This document shows, piece by piece, positions 35,039 to 42,475 of a stretch of DNA of 64,000 bases (position 1 is the stretch's first letter; each line of letters begins with the position of its first letter). Both the position numbers and the translations under genes were made by a program. The stretch spans positions 124,001 to 188,000 of the forward strand of contig NZ_FOQO01000004.1 of assembly GCF_900113765.1 (NCBI RefSeq). Reading direction: 5' to 3'. The notes under the pieces are model-generated. The model saw only the letters and a program-made list of their open reading frames with translations, did not search any database and was not told where the DNA came from. Origin of the DNA: Parapedobacter indicus. Its GTDB lineage: Bacteria; Bacteroidota; Bacteroidia; Sphingobacteriales; Sphingobacteriaceae.

Positions 35039-36097
35039 CTATTTCAACTGTTCCTGAAAAAATGATTCCAGTTTATCAAACGGAATGACGTCCACCTTGT
35101 CGTACAAATCCACGTGGACGGCATCGGGAATGATGAATAACTCCTTCGGCTCGGAAGCCCTTTCAAATGCGTCTTCGCTGAAATAGCGGGAGTGCGCGTT
35201 TTCTCCCGCGATGATTAAGACCGGTCTTGGAGCAATCTCTTTGATATAAGTCAGCAACGGCATATTCATAAAGGACAACGCATTGGTGGCATTCCAAGAA
35301 CCTGTAGAATTCAACGAACGGTCATGAAAGCCCCTTGGTGTCCGGTAATAGTCAAAATAATCCTTTACAAATTGCGGCTCGGTACCTTCCAGTTTCTCCG
35401 CATTTAACCGCGGTCCGGGTTGGAATGTTCCCGCTTCTGCATCTTTCCAGCGTTGCTCGCCCAATTGTGTTAATAGTTGCGTGCGTTGCTCCAATGTCGT
35501 AGCGTCATTATACCCGTTCGCCATTACCCTCGACATATCATACATACTCGTCGTTGCCACGGCTTTCACCCGTTTGTCGATCGCCGTAGCGTTCAGGGCA
35601 AATCCCCCGAAGCCACAAATTCCAATGATACCGATCCGGTTTCTGTTCACATTTTCTTGTAGGCCAAGGAAATCAACAGCAGCACTGAAATCCTCGGTGT
35701 TGATATCAGGTGATGCCACGTTACGTGGCTCGCCCCCACTCTCGCCTGTATACGATGGGTCGAATGCCAGTGCCATAAAGCCCCGCGCTGCCATTTGATT
35801 CGCATACAGTCCCGATGATTGTTCTTTTACCGCTCCAAAGGGTCCGCTGATTGCCAGCGCGGGCAGCGGTTGGTTGTGGTAATTTTTCGGGCCATACAAA
35901 TCGCCCGTCAGCGTAATGCCGTAGCGGTTTTTGAAGGTTACTTTTTTACGGGTAACCTGATCACTTAATTCAAATGTGTAATGTGCTGTTTTCGCTGTAT
36001 TATTCATGTTTTCTGCATCTTGATTTTCCGTATGTTGTGCATAGGATGGTCCTAAAAACAGCAGTGACATACCTGCTAAAATGGATCGTTCTTTCAT
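35039..36097 (-). CDS. Exported alpha/beta hydrolase with Cys nucleophile motif
   Basis: 352 residues from ATG 36097 (MKERSILAGMSLLFLGPSYA, signal peptide). Alpha/beta hydrolase fold: the oxyanion region SGPFGAVKEQ, the nucleophile elbow GICGFGG with Cys161 in place of the common Ser, the acid in IIAGENAHSRYFS and His in DAVHVDLYD. This matches the YcjY/dienelactone-hydrolase side of the superfamily, where Cys in this place occurs. Substrate unknown. It follows the acetyltransferase gene by 10 bp. Confidence 0.85.
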   Translation of the reverse strand: MKERSILAGMSLLFLGPSYAQHTENQDAENMNNTAKTAHYTFELSDQVTRKKVTFKNRYGITLTGDLYGPKNYHNQPLPALAISGPFGAVKEQSSGLYANQMAARGFMALAFDPSYTGESGGEPRNVASPDINTEDFSAAVDFLGLQENVNRNRIGIIGICGFGGFALNATAIDKRVKAVATTSMYDMSRVMANGYNDATTLEQRTQLLTQLGEQRWKDAEAGTFQPGPRLNAEKLEGTEPQFVKDYFDYYRTPRGFHDRSLNSTGSWNATNALSFMNMPLLTYIKEIAPRPVLIIAGENAHSRYFSEDAFERASEPKELFIIPDAVHVDLYDKVDVIPFDKLESFFQEQLK

Positions 36098-36107
36098 TGT
36101 TTCTGTA

Positions 36108-36689
36108 TTAAATTGTTTTGATAATTTTTGCCGGAATACCGCCCACAACGGTGTTATCGGGAACGTCTCTGGAAACAACCGCCCCTGCGGCTACCACCGC
36201 GTTTTCACCGACAGTTACTCCCGGAAGAATCGTTGCATGGGCTCCAATCCAGGCGTTCCTCTTGATGTAAATAGGTCCCGGAACAAGTGATTGTCGGTTT
36301 TCCGGCGATACGGGATGCCCTTCAGACAGCAAACTCACTTTCGGCGCGATCAGCACGTTGTCTTCGATGGTAATGCCTCCCAGATCAAGGAAGGTGCAGT
36401 CGAAGTTGATAAATACGTTCCTGCCGATCCGGGTGTTTTTACCGTAGTTGATATATAAGGGGGTAAAGACCGTGGTGCGCTCATCGATTTCCGATTCGGT
36501 AATCCGGCCCAATAGGTCTCTGATTTCCGCAGGATCAGAGGTGTTATTCATCCGTATAAGCAATTCCTTCGTAGCATAGGAGGCCTCCCGCATTTTATAG
36601 GCTTCCGGGTCGTTAGGCTGAATCGTTTCGCCATTTCTCAGCCGTTCAAAAACACCTAGCGTAGCATTCTCCATTCGGTTATTATTCAT
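36108..36689 (-). CDS. Sugar O-acetyltransferase (LacA/Maa type)
   Basis: 193 residues. N-terminal Mac domain (PNDPEAYKMREASYATKELLIRMN) and a left-handed beta-helix with hexapeptide repeats (TRIGRNVFINFDCTFLDLGG, AWIGAHATILPGVTVGENAVVAAGAVVSRDVP). The catalytic histidine is in SEGHPVSPENR and the C-terminal VVGGIPAKIIK is standard. It transfers acetyl from acetyl-CoA to a sugar or sugar-like acceptor in the cytoplasm. It is followed by the hydrolase gene and preceded, beyond a terminator, by an AraC regulator. Confidence 0.92.
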   Translation of the reverse strand: MNNNRMENATLGVFERLRNGETIQPNDPEAYKMREASYATKELLIRMNNTSDPAEIRDLLGRITESEIDERTTVFTPLYINYGKNTRIGRNVFINFDCTFLDLGGITIEDNVLIAPKVSLLSEGHPVSPENRQSLVPGPIYIKRNAWIGAHATILPGVTVGENAVVAAGAVVSRDVPDNTVVGGIPAKIIKTI

Positions 36690-36700
36690 GGCACAAAATT

Positions 36701-36736
36701 AAAAGGAAAGCCGCACAGCGACGTTGCTGTGCGGCT
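36701..36736 (-). terminator. Terminator of the AraC gene
   Basis: An 11-bp perfect stem (AGCCGCACAGC at 36709-36719, GCTGTGCGGCT at 36726-36736) with a 6-nt loop; on the minus strand it is followed by a T-rich tail (TTTCCTTTTAATTTT). Part of it is an 18-bp near copy of a repeat upstream of the same AraC gene. Confidence 0.7.
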
Positions 36737-36763
36737 CAGATTGCTTTGCTGAAAAGCTCAATT

Positions 36764-37585
36764 TTATACTTCCGTAGGCGGTATTCCGTATTGTTTTTTA
36801 AATGCCGTGGAGAAATGCGAAGGGTTTTTAAACCCCACCTCTACATAGACCTCCTGCACCTTTTTGCGTTCCTCTTTCAGCTTAACATAGGCCGCTTCCA
36901 AGCGCCTTTTTATCAGCCATTTTTGCGGACTTAGACCGCTGATCTTCTTAAAGTCCCGTTTGAACGTCGCCAGGCTACGCCCGGTATACGCGGCAATCTG
37001 TTCCATGGTCAGGTCATCCATGTAGTTGTCGTTCAGGAACCCCAACATGTCGATCTTCCATGGTTCTGTAAAATCAAACAGGATGGGAAAGAAAATAGCT
37101 GAATAGTTCAGCAAGGCATAGATCCCTTCCTGCAGTTTCAGGTGCGCCACCCCGTCAGTTGGTTTCACGTTTTCATCAAAATAGGGCGTCAGCGATTGGA
37201 ACAAGCTAGTGATGTCCGCACGTGGCTCGATCTTAAAAACATTCCTATCTGAAAGCGCCGCTCTTTCAGGCAAATCAACCTTGTCCAGCTTCTTATAAAA
37301 TTCCCGTAGGACATTCCGGTTGAACGTCAATGATATCCCTTTATATAATTCCTCACCCTTGCTGTTCTTATACATCATCAGCCGGTGATTCCGCCGAATG
37401 AATGCACATTCGCCCGCGCGTATGGTTATTTTCCTATTCCTGTCCTCAATGACCTGTTCGCCGGAATATAGATAGAGCAGTACATGTTCAGGAGTTGCGT
37501 GAACACATTTTTCACTATAATCGGAAAAGCACGAAAGAAATATACCTGAATAGTTTGTGGTTCGTAATTTATCCGTTTGTTCCAT
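36764..37585 (-). CDS. AraC family transcriptional regulator
   Basis: 273 residues. N-terminal AraC_N-like effector domain (HVLLYLYSGEQVIEDRNRKITIRAGECAFIRRNHRLMMYKN, a cupin strand pattern), C-terminal double helix-turn-helix (LTMEQIAAYTGRSLATFKRDFKKISGLSPQKWLIKRRLEAAY and EVYVEVGFKNPSHFSTAFKKQYGIPP). It is probably the regulator of the acetyltransferase/hydrolase pair downstream or of itself; two direct repeats spaced 22 bp lie at the right distance upstream of its -7 element. Confidence 0.9.
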   Translation of the reverse strand: MEQTDKLRTTNYSGIFLSCFSDYSEKCVHATPEHVLLYLYSGEQVIEDRNRKITIRAGECAFIRRNHRLMMYKNSKGEELYKGISLTFNRNVLREFYKKLDKVDLPERAALSDRNVFKIEPRADITSLFQSLTPYFDENVKPTDGVAHLKLQEGIYALLNYSAIFFPILFDFTEPWKIDMLGFLNDNYMDDLTMEQIAAYTGRSLATFKRDFKKISGLSPQKWLIKRRLEAAYVKLKEERKKVQEVYVEVGFKNPSHFSTAFKKQYGIPPTEV

Positions 37586-37617
37586 GATAACGTTCTGTCA
37601 GCTAAATTAACGCCTCA

Positions 37618-37625
37618 CAAAGGTA
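37618..37625 (-). promoter_or_regulatory. -7 element of the AraC gene
   Basis: TACCTTTG on the minus strand (TAnnTTTG). No TTTG is found 19-21 bp upstream; instead the direct repeat at 37648-37663 occupies that position, suggesting an activator-dependent promoter. Confidence 0.5.
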
Positions 37626-37647
37626 GTCATTCGATCAAACGTTACCA

Positions 37648-37685
37648 TTGTTGTGCGGCTCATTTTACGTTGCTGAGCGGCTCAT
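37648..37685. promoter_or_regulatory. Pair of direct repeats upstream of the AraC gene
   Basis: TTGTTGTGCGGCTCAT at 37648-37663 and TTGCTGAGCGGCTCAT at 37670-37685 differ at two positions and are 22 bp apart, two helical turns. This is the normal layout of sites for AraC proteins, which bind as two HTH units. A further near copy lies in the terminator at 36721-36738. Confidence 0.55.
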
Positions 37686-37778
37686 AAGATGGCATCAGCA
37701 ATCGACCTAGCCACCCCATATAGGAGGCTAAATTTCAACATTTCGAATTTAAATACTGGAATCTTCAATATATTTCGC

Positions 37779-37786
37779 TATATTTG
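37779..37786 (+). promoter_or_regulatory. -7 element of the 37819 gene
   Basis: TATATTTG (TAnnTTTG) ends 32 bp before ATG 37819. A good -33 TTTG is not present at the expected distance. Confidence 0.45.
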
Positions 37787-37818
37787 TTAGCAATTAACCT
37801 TGACAGCTATACCAAAAA

Positions 37819-38297
37819 ATGATTATCTTCAATTCCAAAGGGCATCTCGTTCCAAATTTAAACATGCAGGTCGATCTGGAAACAATAGAACAAGCGTTTG
37901 TACAAAACCTAAAATCTGGCAATCGAGAGGAGCTTTTCCAAAAGTATATCTCCTATTCTGAACAACTAAAATCGGGGTTAGGAAACGTTAGGTTGCTGCA
38001 ATGGATTGATGGATCATTCGCGACAAAAAAGCCGGAACCCCGTGATTTTGATCTTGTAACATTTATTGACTATGACACGGCTAAGCGTCATAACAAGGAC
38101 CTAAAGGATTTTAAATATCCAAATTCTTTGAGTATTTTTGGCATTGATGGGTATATCGTCTTGGAATATCCACGGATCATGCCAATTATCCACTGTATAT
38201 TGGCGACAGGGCTTATTGGATGGATGTTTTCGATAAAACAAGAAGAAATAGGAATGGGATAAAATATCCAAAAGGTTTTCTGGAGGTTTTATTTTAA
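37819..38297 (+). pseudogene. Nucleotidyltransferase-like (DUF6932-type) gene with an apparent -1 base frameshift
   Basis: The frame from ATG 37819 reads through QWIDGSFATKKPEPRDFDLVTFIDYDT, a pattern like the GS...D-x-D motif of nucleotidyltransferase-fold proteins (DUF6932 type), up to EYP at about 38171. It then drifts into an unlikely tail and stops at 38262. The frame two bases over continues sensibly as DHANYPLYIGDRAYWMDVF and then FDKTRRNRNGIKYPKGFLEVLF, ending at TAA 38295-38297. One base appears to be missing near 38170-38172. Whether this is a true mutation or a sequencing error cannot be told. The next gene starts 11 bp after the restored stop, which supports the restored reading. 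Confidence 0.7.
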
Positions 38298-38308
38298 TAC
38301 GGATAGCG

Positions 38309-38599
38309 ATGAAAGGTGGGCAGCTATACAGATTAATGGATCTTATTGAGGACATCAGGAAGGTGGATGCAATGATTCTGCTACATAAGGGAACCGCACA
38401 GGACTCATTGCTGATTGACCAATACGAAGCGAGAAAAACGAAGTTAATGGGGCAGTTGATTGATGAACTGGTCTCTCCTGAAATCCAGTCTCCCCAAAGT
38501 TTTTCCTTGGTTCAGAAGATTATATCGAAATTTTATCCATCAGCCAGTCAACCTGACGCACTTGATGGGGATATCAAACGTTTGGCAGAAGCGATTTAA
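38309..38599 (+). CDS. Small helical protein, partner of the frameshifted gene
   Basis: 96 residues, almost entirely helical (LYRLMDLIEDIRKVDAMILLH, LIDQYEARKTKLMGQLIDELVSP), no signal peptide. I do not recognise it. It begins 11 bp after the restored stop of the DUF6932-like gene, so the two are probably one operon. Pairing of a nucleotidyltransferase-like protein with a small helical protein recalls two-gene toxin-antitoxin modules, but no specific motif supports that. Only this gene appears intact. Confidence 0.6.
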   Translation: MKGGQLYRLMDLIEDIRKVDAMILLHKGTAQDSLLIDQYEARKTKLMGQLIDELVSPEIQSPQSFSLVQKIISKFYPSASQPDALDGDIKRLAEAI

Positions 38600-38840
38600 G
38601 CCTACCGCATTCTGATTAAGGCTATCCGCTTCAATCAAATTTCTGAAAACCCTCCCTTCCATCCGGTGTTGTTTCCCACGTCTTTTTCGACTGCCCGGCA
38701 CCATGGAGGAAAACCAGGGAGTATTTACGAGCCTTTACTGGAATTTGACAGAAAACGTATACACCGAACGAATTCCGGAATATGAATTAGCAGAACCCGC
38801 AGAAGGTGTATCAATCCATCTGTACATACTACCAAAGCGA

Positions 38841-39317
38841 TCAATAAGCCAGCAATCGGCCACAGGCAATGACAGCAATCCAGACCCCAATGGAAACCAT
38901 AGCGGATACCTTTGCCGCAGCAGGGACTGCCGCATGGCCTGCACGGGTAACGTGCCGCTTGCCCATAAACCGGTGGAATACCAGCACGTTCAATGCCGCA
39001 ATGCCCAATAGCCCCAACTTTAACAAAAAGGTCGGATCGTTACCCAGCGCTTGGGCATTGGTGATGAATAGTAGAATACCAGAAGGGATGATCAGCAACA
39101 ATCCCCTTGCCGACCACGGCAGCAAATAGCTGGACAACCCTGATAGTGACATGCTTTTGGAAACACCCAATAGCCGCAAATCGAACATGAACGCCGCGCC
39201 AACGAGAACCACTATCCCCACGATGTGTACAATCTCCAATGCGGGATATAACCATAGCGACTGGCGGATCTCATCAGCCCATGGTGTGTTTTCCAGCCAG
39301 TCGAGGAAGTCGGTCAT
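38841..39317 (-). CDS. Four-helix membrane protein (DUF6644-type)
   Basis: 158 residues from ATG 39317; a TTG at 39335 directly after the stop of the upstream gene is the alternative. It has about four membrane segments, opening with MTDFLDWLENTPWADEIRQSLWLYPALEIVHIVGIVVLVG. The invariant-looking His in EIVHIVG and further His later suggest a cytochrome-b-like or haem-binding bundle, but this is inference. It follows the DUF6152-type gene closely, so the two may work together. I believe DUF6644 is the right family. Confidence 0.75.
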   Translation of the reverse strand: MTDFLDWLENTPWADEIRQSLWLYPALEIVHIVGIVVLVGAAFMFDLRLLGVSKSMSLSGLSSYLLPWSARGLLLIIPSGILLFITNAQALGNDPTFLLKLGLLGIAALNVLVFHRFMGKRHVTRAGHAAVPAAAKVSAMVSIGVWIAVIACGRLLAY

Positions 39318-39335
39318 CGGCTTGGTATACGGCAA

Positions 39336-39689
39336 TTACCGCAATTCGTATTTCTCACCGTCTACGAATATGCGTTCCGCACGCATCTCGGTCTTCTTCG
39401 TTTTATGCGGATAGGCAACAATCCGTACGGCCGTTCCTGCTTTAATCATATCCGCGGATAATCCTCTGGCTGTCATGCGGCTGGCCGGTGCCAGGTAGAC
39501 TGTCCATGTTTCCCCCTTATATTTTACCTCAGCAAGCGCATGCGGATTTTCATAGACGGATTGCTCAATGGTGGTTTTGAAATCCAATACTTTCTTCTGG
39601 TCGTAATTGGCCCATCCGTGGTGGAAATAGGTAAACGACATGCAAAGCAGAAATACGACTGCCAGCGAAATGTTTTTTACGTAAGCCAT
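39336..39689 (-). CDS. Exported DUF6152-type protein
   Basis: 117 residues from ATG 39689 (MAYVKNISLAVVFLLCMSFTYF, signal peptide). The mature part has the family's marks: HHGWANYD, YENPHALAEVKYKGETWTVYLAPASRMTARGL and an OB-like strand pattern ending with FVDGEKYELR. Its stop lies 18 bp before the start of the DUF6644-type membrane protein gene. Proteins of this pair often occur together in Bacteroidota and Proteobacteria; function unknown. Confidence 0.8.
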   Translation of the reverse strand: MAYVKNISLAVVFLLCMSFTYFHHGWANYDQKKVLDFKTTIEQSVYENPHALAEVKYKGETWTVYLAPASRMTARGLSADMIKAGTAVRIVAYPHKTKKTEMRAERIFVDGEKYELR

Positions 39690-39761
39690 AGCCTTGGGGT
39701 TTTCGATATAAACAATCGGCAAGCGTTTATGTTTTTACCCCATCTCACTATGTAGTATACG

Positions 39762-40904
39762 TCAATGCCGAATAATATGCGGTATGAAACGGCTTTTGTC
39801 GGTCGTGATCGGCATATCCGACTCGCGGAAGGATATCCCGCAGGATTCCTGGCCGATAATCCAGCTACCGATAATGGAAAAGCCGGTCTCTTCCCGATGT
39901 AGCTTGGCCAGCTCTTGATAGATGTAGCCTTCTTCCCCGTATTCGCCTTCGGTATGGTAAATCATCTGGCCATCATAATACATGGCGACATTGGCCCCTT
40001 CGCGCGCCAGGATGGGCTTCTTTACAAAATGCTTCAAATGCGCCGGTCTATTAAAATAAGAAGCCAGCAGGTAAGGGTGATTCGGAAATAATTCCCAAAG
40101 TACAGGCAGTATCGCTTTATTGGACAGCAACATTTTCCACGACGGCTCGATCCACTGGGCCCGGTTGGGATCATTTGTGATATGCATGCCAAACGCTTCA
40201 CGTACCAGCCATTCCCAGGGATACAACTTGAAAATTGACCGGATGGGCCTATCTTCCAGGTCGACAAAGCCGTTGCCGGTCCAACCGATATCGTCGATGT
40301 AGATGAGCTTGGTCTGGATGCCAGCCTGAAGCGCGGTATCCCGGAGGTATTCGACATTGGTGAGGTCTTCGAGGGATTCTTTAGCGCACGAAAAATGCAA
40401 TGTGCTTCCTTTTAAATAGGGTTTGAGAGCAGTCCAGCTTTGGATCAACTGCTCGTGGACGCTGTTGAATTGGTCGGTGAGTTCCGGGAAATAATGATTT
40501 TTCCAATACCATTGCACGATTCCGGTTTCAAAGAGAGAAGTCGGTGTATCGGCATTGAACTCTAGCATCTTCAACTCGCCACGGTCTGCATCGTATGCAA
40601 AATCGAATCGCCCATATATTGCGGGGTCGTCTTGCTCCCAGCTACGCTCGATGTGCGGAATCACGAAGGGAGGGATGTGAAAATGGGCGTACAGCCTGTT
40701 TTTGATGATGTATTCCACGGCATCCAGACACCGCTGCCACAGCTCATTGGTGGCCTTGTAAATCAGGTCTGCTTCCCGATTGTTTATTTCATAGTAATAA
40801 TCGTCGATCCAGTATGGGATACCATCTGTGGTATGATATCCATACCCGATGGATTCCAAACGAGATTGCCACTGCGGATCGATACGTACCTTTTTGATCT
40901 GCAT
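39762..40904 (-). CDS. Glutathionylspermidine synthase-like ATP-grasp ligase (YgiC/YjfC type)
   Basis: 380 residues, ATP-grasp fold related to the C-terminal synthetase domain of glutathionylspermidine synthase. Seen in the sequence: WIDDYYYEINNREADLIYKAT, YGRFDFAYDADRGELKMLEFNADTPTSLFE (substrate/metal residues), and FVKKPILAREGANVAMY (ATP-binding lysine and RExxN). No amidase domain is attached, which is usual for YgiC and YjfC. Natural substrate is unknown. Its start shares one base with the stop of the YgiB-like gene (TGATG), the same YgiB-YgiC pairing as in E. coli. Confidence 0.88.
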   Translation of the reverse strand: MQIKKVRIDPQWQSRLESIGYGYHTTDGIPYWIDDYYYEINNREADLIYKATNELWQRCLDAVEYIIKNRLYAHFHIPPFVIPHIERSWEQDDPAIYGRFDFAYDADRGELKMLEFNADTPTSLFETGIVQWYWKNHYFPELTDQFNSVHEQLIQSWTALKPYLKGSTLHFSCAKESLEDLTNVEYLRDTALQAGIQTKLIYIDDIGWTGNGFVDLEDRPIRSIFKLYPWEWLVREAFGMHITNDPNRAQWIEPSWKMLLSNKAILPVLWELFPNHPYLLASYFNRPAHLKHFVKKPILAREGANVAMYYDGQMIYHTEGEYGEEGYIYQELAKLHREETGFSIIGSWIIGQESCGISFRESDMPITTDKSRFIPHIIRH

Positions 40905-41275
40905 CAGGAACCGTAAGACGACCGAGGTGCCGAAGCTGCTGTGCGGCCGAATCCGCCGCGCTGTGCTTGGAAGGCAGCGGCTTTGGCGGCATTCGTTCCC
41001 GCCACAGACTGCGGGTGCAAACTGTTATTAGCATACCCAAAGCCACCACCCAAGTGTCTAAACGCCATATACCAAAGGAACGCGTTGCCCATTCCCATTC
41101 CGGACTGCCCCTGGGCGTAGTTATTGGTGACCTCGGTATAGGCTGCCGTGGAATCCGCGCGCATAAATACACGCTGCCCGCTTTTGGCTTCTTGTTGCCC
41201 ATCGTGCTGTGCACAGGAAGCCAATACCGATGTAATCAATACCAATTGGATGCTTTTTGCGGTTGTTTTTCTCAT
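40904..41275 (-). CDS. YgiB-like (DUF1190/UPF0441-type) lipoprotein
   Basis: 123 residues from ATG 41275 (MRKTTAKSIQLVLITSVLASC, lipobox). The mature protein is Gly, Ala and Ser rich with MFRHLGGGFGYANNS-like and GRTAASAPRSSYGS segments, as in YgiB, including the long low-complexity end. The ATG shares its A with the stop of the upstream lipoprotein gene (TAATG), and the stop overlaps the ATP-grasp gene start by 1 bp. It may be the partner or target of that ligase. Confidence 0.75.
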   Translation of the reverse strand: MRKTTAKSIQLVLITSVLASCAQHDGQQEAKSGQRVFMRADSTAAYTEVTNNYAQGQSGMGMGNAFLWYMAFRHLGGGFGYANNSLHPQSVAGTNAAKAAAFQAQRGGFGRTAASAPRSSYGS

Positions 41276-41568
41276 TACTGTATGGTTACATAAATCGGCA
41301 CCTGGCTCAAGGTGGCCGATGAATCGGCACGGTCCCACGTGTTGGGTTGCACGGCGGTCTTGATGGTATCACTCTCTGACGCAATCTGCTCGCCCTGGTA
41401 CCAAATATGTTGGGTGGTGATGTGCAGTACGGAATCGCCCTGTGTCACCGTTTTTAAGGTCACTTCGCGGGCCAATTTTTTGTCAAGTTTCGTTAATGCC
41501 TGCTCCCCTTGTCTGTTCTGACAGGAAGCGATCGTCACGAAACCCAATATGGCTAGTAAATACTTCAT
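41275..41568 (-). CDS. Small lipoprotein upstream of the YgiB/YgiC-like pair
   Basis: 97 residues from ATG 41568 (MKYLLAILGFVTIASC, lipobox). After the signal the sequence is polar and beta-rich (LHITTQHIWYQGEQIASESDTIKTAVQPNTWDRAD). I do not recognise it. It leads a tightly coupled three-gene unit with the YgiB-like and YgiC-like genes, with start-stop overlaps at both joints. Confidence 0.65.
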   Translation of the reverse strand: MKYLLAILGFVTIASCQNRQGEQALTKLDKKLAREVTLKTVTQGDSVLHITTQHIWYQGEQIASESDTIKTAVQPNTWDRADSSATLSQVPIYVTIQ

Positions 41569-41845
41569 ATGTTGCTTACCTTGCAAAAATAATCAAAATG
41601 ACCGGCATTCACAGCATCTAATAATCGGCATCACAGTTGCCTCAGCTACACCGTACCAATGAGGAACACTGGACATGCCATAAACGACAAAAAATGGACG
41701 TTTAGTAGGCAACTAAACAACTCATTTCTCAAAGCACCAACGGGGCAATCCATATCATGCTCAGGAGTAAATCGTTTTCAAGCAATTAAGATAGCGTACT
41801 GCCTCTAAACAAATCGGCAAAACGGGGGTTACTACAAGACATATT

Positions 41846-42475
41846 ATGCTCATCGTATTTGCCAGCAGGACCGGAAATGTCAGACGCTTTGTAAAAAAGG
41901 CTGTCGAGCTTTCTGTGCTGCGCCTTAGTACCTGCGAAATCCCCGAGATCATCCCCTTTCAGCACGCCCACTTAGTTACCTATACCGATCCCATGGGAGC
42001 TGTTCCCCCTATGGTTGAAAATTTCCTTATACACCATCACCGCAAAATACTATCGATCTCGGGAAGCGGCAACCGGAATTGGGGGCGTGATTTCGCGGCT
42101 GCCGTAGACCACATACACCAGCAATACGGCATACCCATCAATCTCAAATTCGAACTGTCTGGCACTCCCACGGAAATACAAACCTTCGTCGATTATATCA
42201 ATAATGAACCCGAAACCATGGAAACTAACCTGCGCATCCTGAAATTCCGTACCGACAGCTGCCCCACCTGCGCAGCCGTAGCCGATGCTTTAGACCGCTA
42301 TAATATCCCTTACAGAGACGTCAATCCATTTGATCATCCCGATATGGCGGCACAGTATCGCGTACGATCCGTGCCTACTGTTTTGGTTTTCAAAGGAGAG
42401 GATGAAATTCTCCGGATGGTGGGATACAAGCCCGAAATCATTGAACAGATCGGCCAATTATTCGGCATGCCGTAG
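41846..42475 (+). CDS. NrdI-thioredoxin fusion protein
   Basis: 209 residues. Residues 1-120 are NrdI, the flavodoxin-like protein that activates the manganese cofactor of class Ib ribonucleotide reductase: FASRTGNVRRFV at the FMN phosphate loop, YTDPMGAVPPMVENFL, SISGSGNRNWGRDFAAAVDHI and LKFELSGTPTEIQTFVDYI. Residues about 130-209 are a thioredoxin/glutaredoxin-like domain with CPTC at 139-142, cis-Pro in SVPT and a final GYKPEIIEQIGQ. The C-terminal domain may serve as the NrdH-like electron donor. No nrdE or nrdF is in the window. It converges with the RbsD-like gene, overlapping it by 18 bp. Confidence 0.88.
   Translation: MLIVFASRTGNVRRFVKKAVELSVLRLSTCEIPEIIPFQHAHLVTYTDPMGAVPPMVENFLIHHHRKILSISGSGNRNWGRDFAAAVDHIHQQYGIPINLKFELSGTPTEIQTFVDYINNEPETMETNLRILKFRTDSCPTCAAVADALDRYNIPYRDVNPFDHPDMAAQYRVRSVPTVLVFKGEDEILRMVGYKPEIIEQIGQLFGMP

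Noticed and set aside
38703..39011. Plus-strand open frame of 102 codons
   Set aside because: Its second half is antisense to the DUF6644-type membrane protein and the sequence has no recognisable feature; the 241-bp stretch 38600-38840 is better seen as noncoding.
41587..41845. Search for an NrdR box or ribonucleotide reductase promoter upstream of the NrdI fusion
   Set aside because: No convincing NrdR repeat and no full TTTG/TAnnTTTG promoter could be seen in this 259-bp gap.
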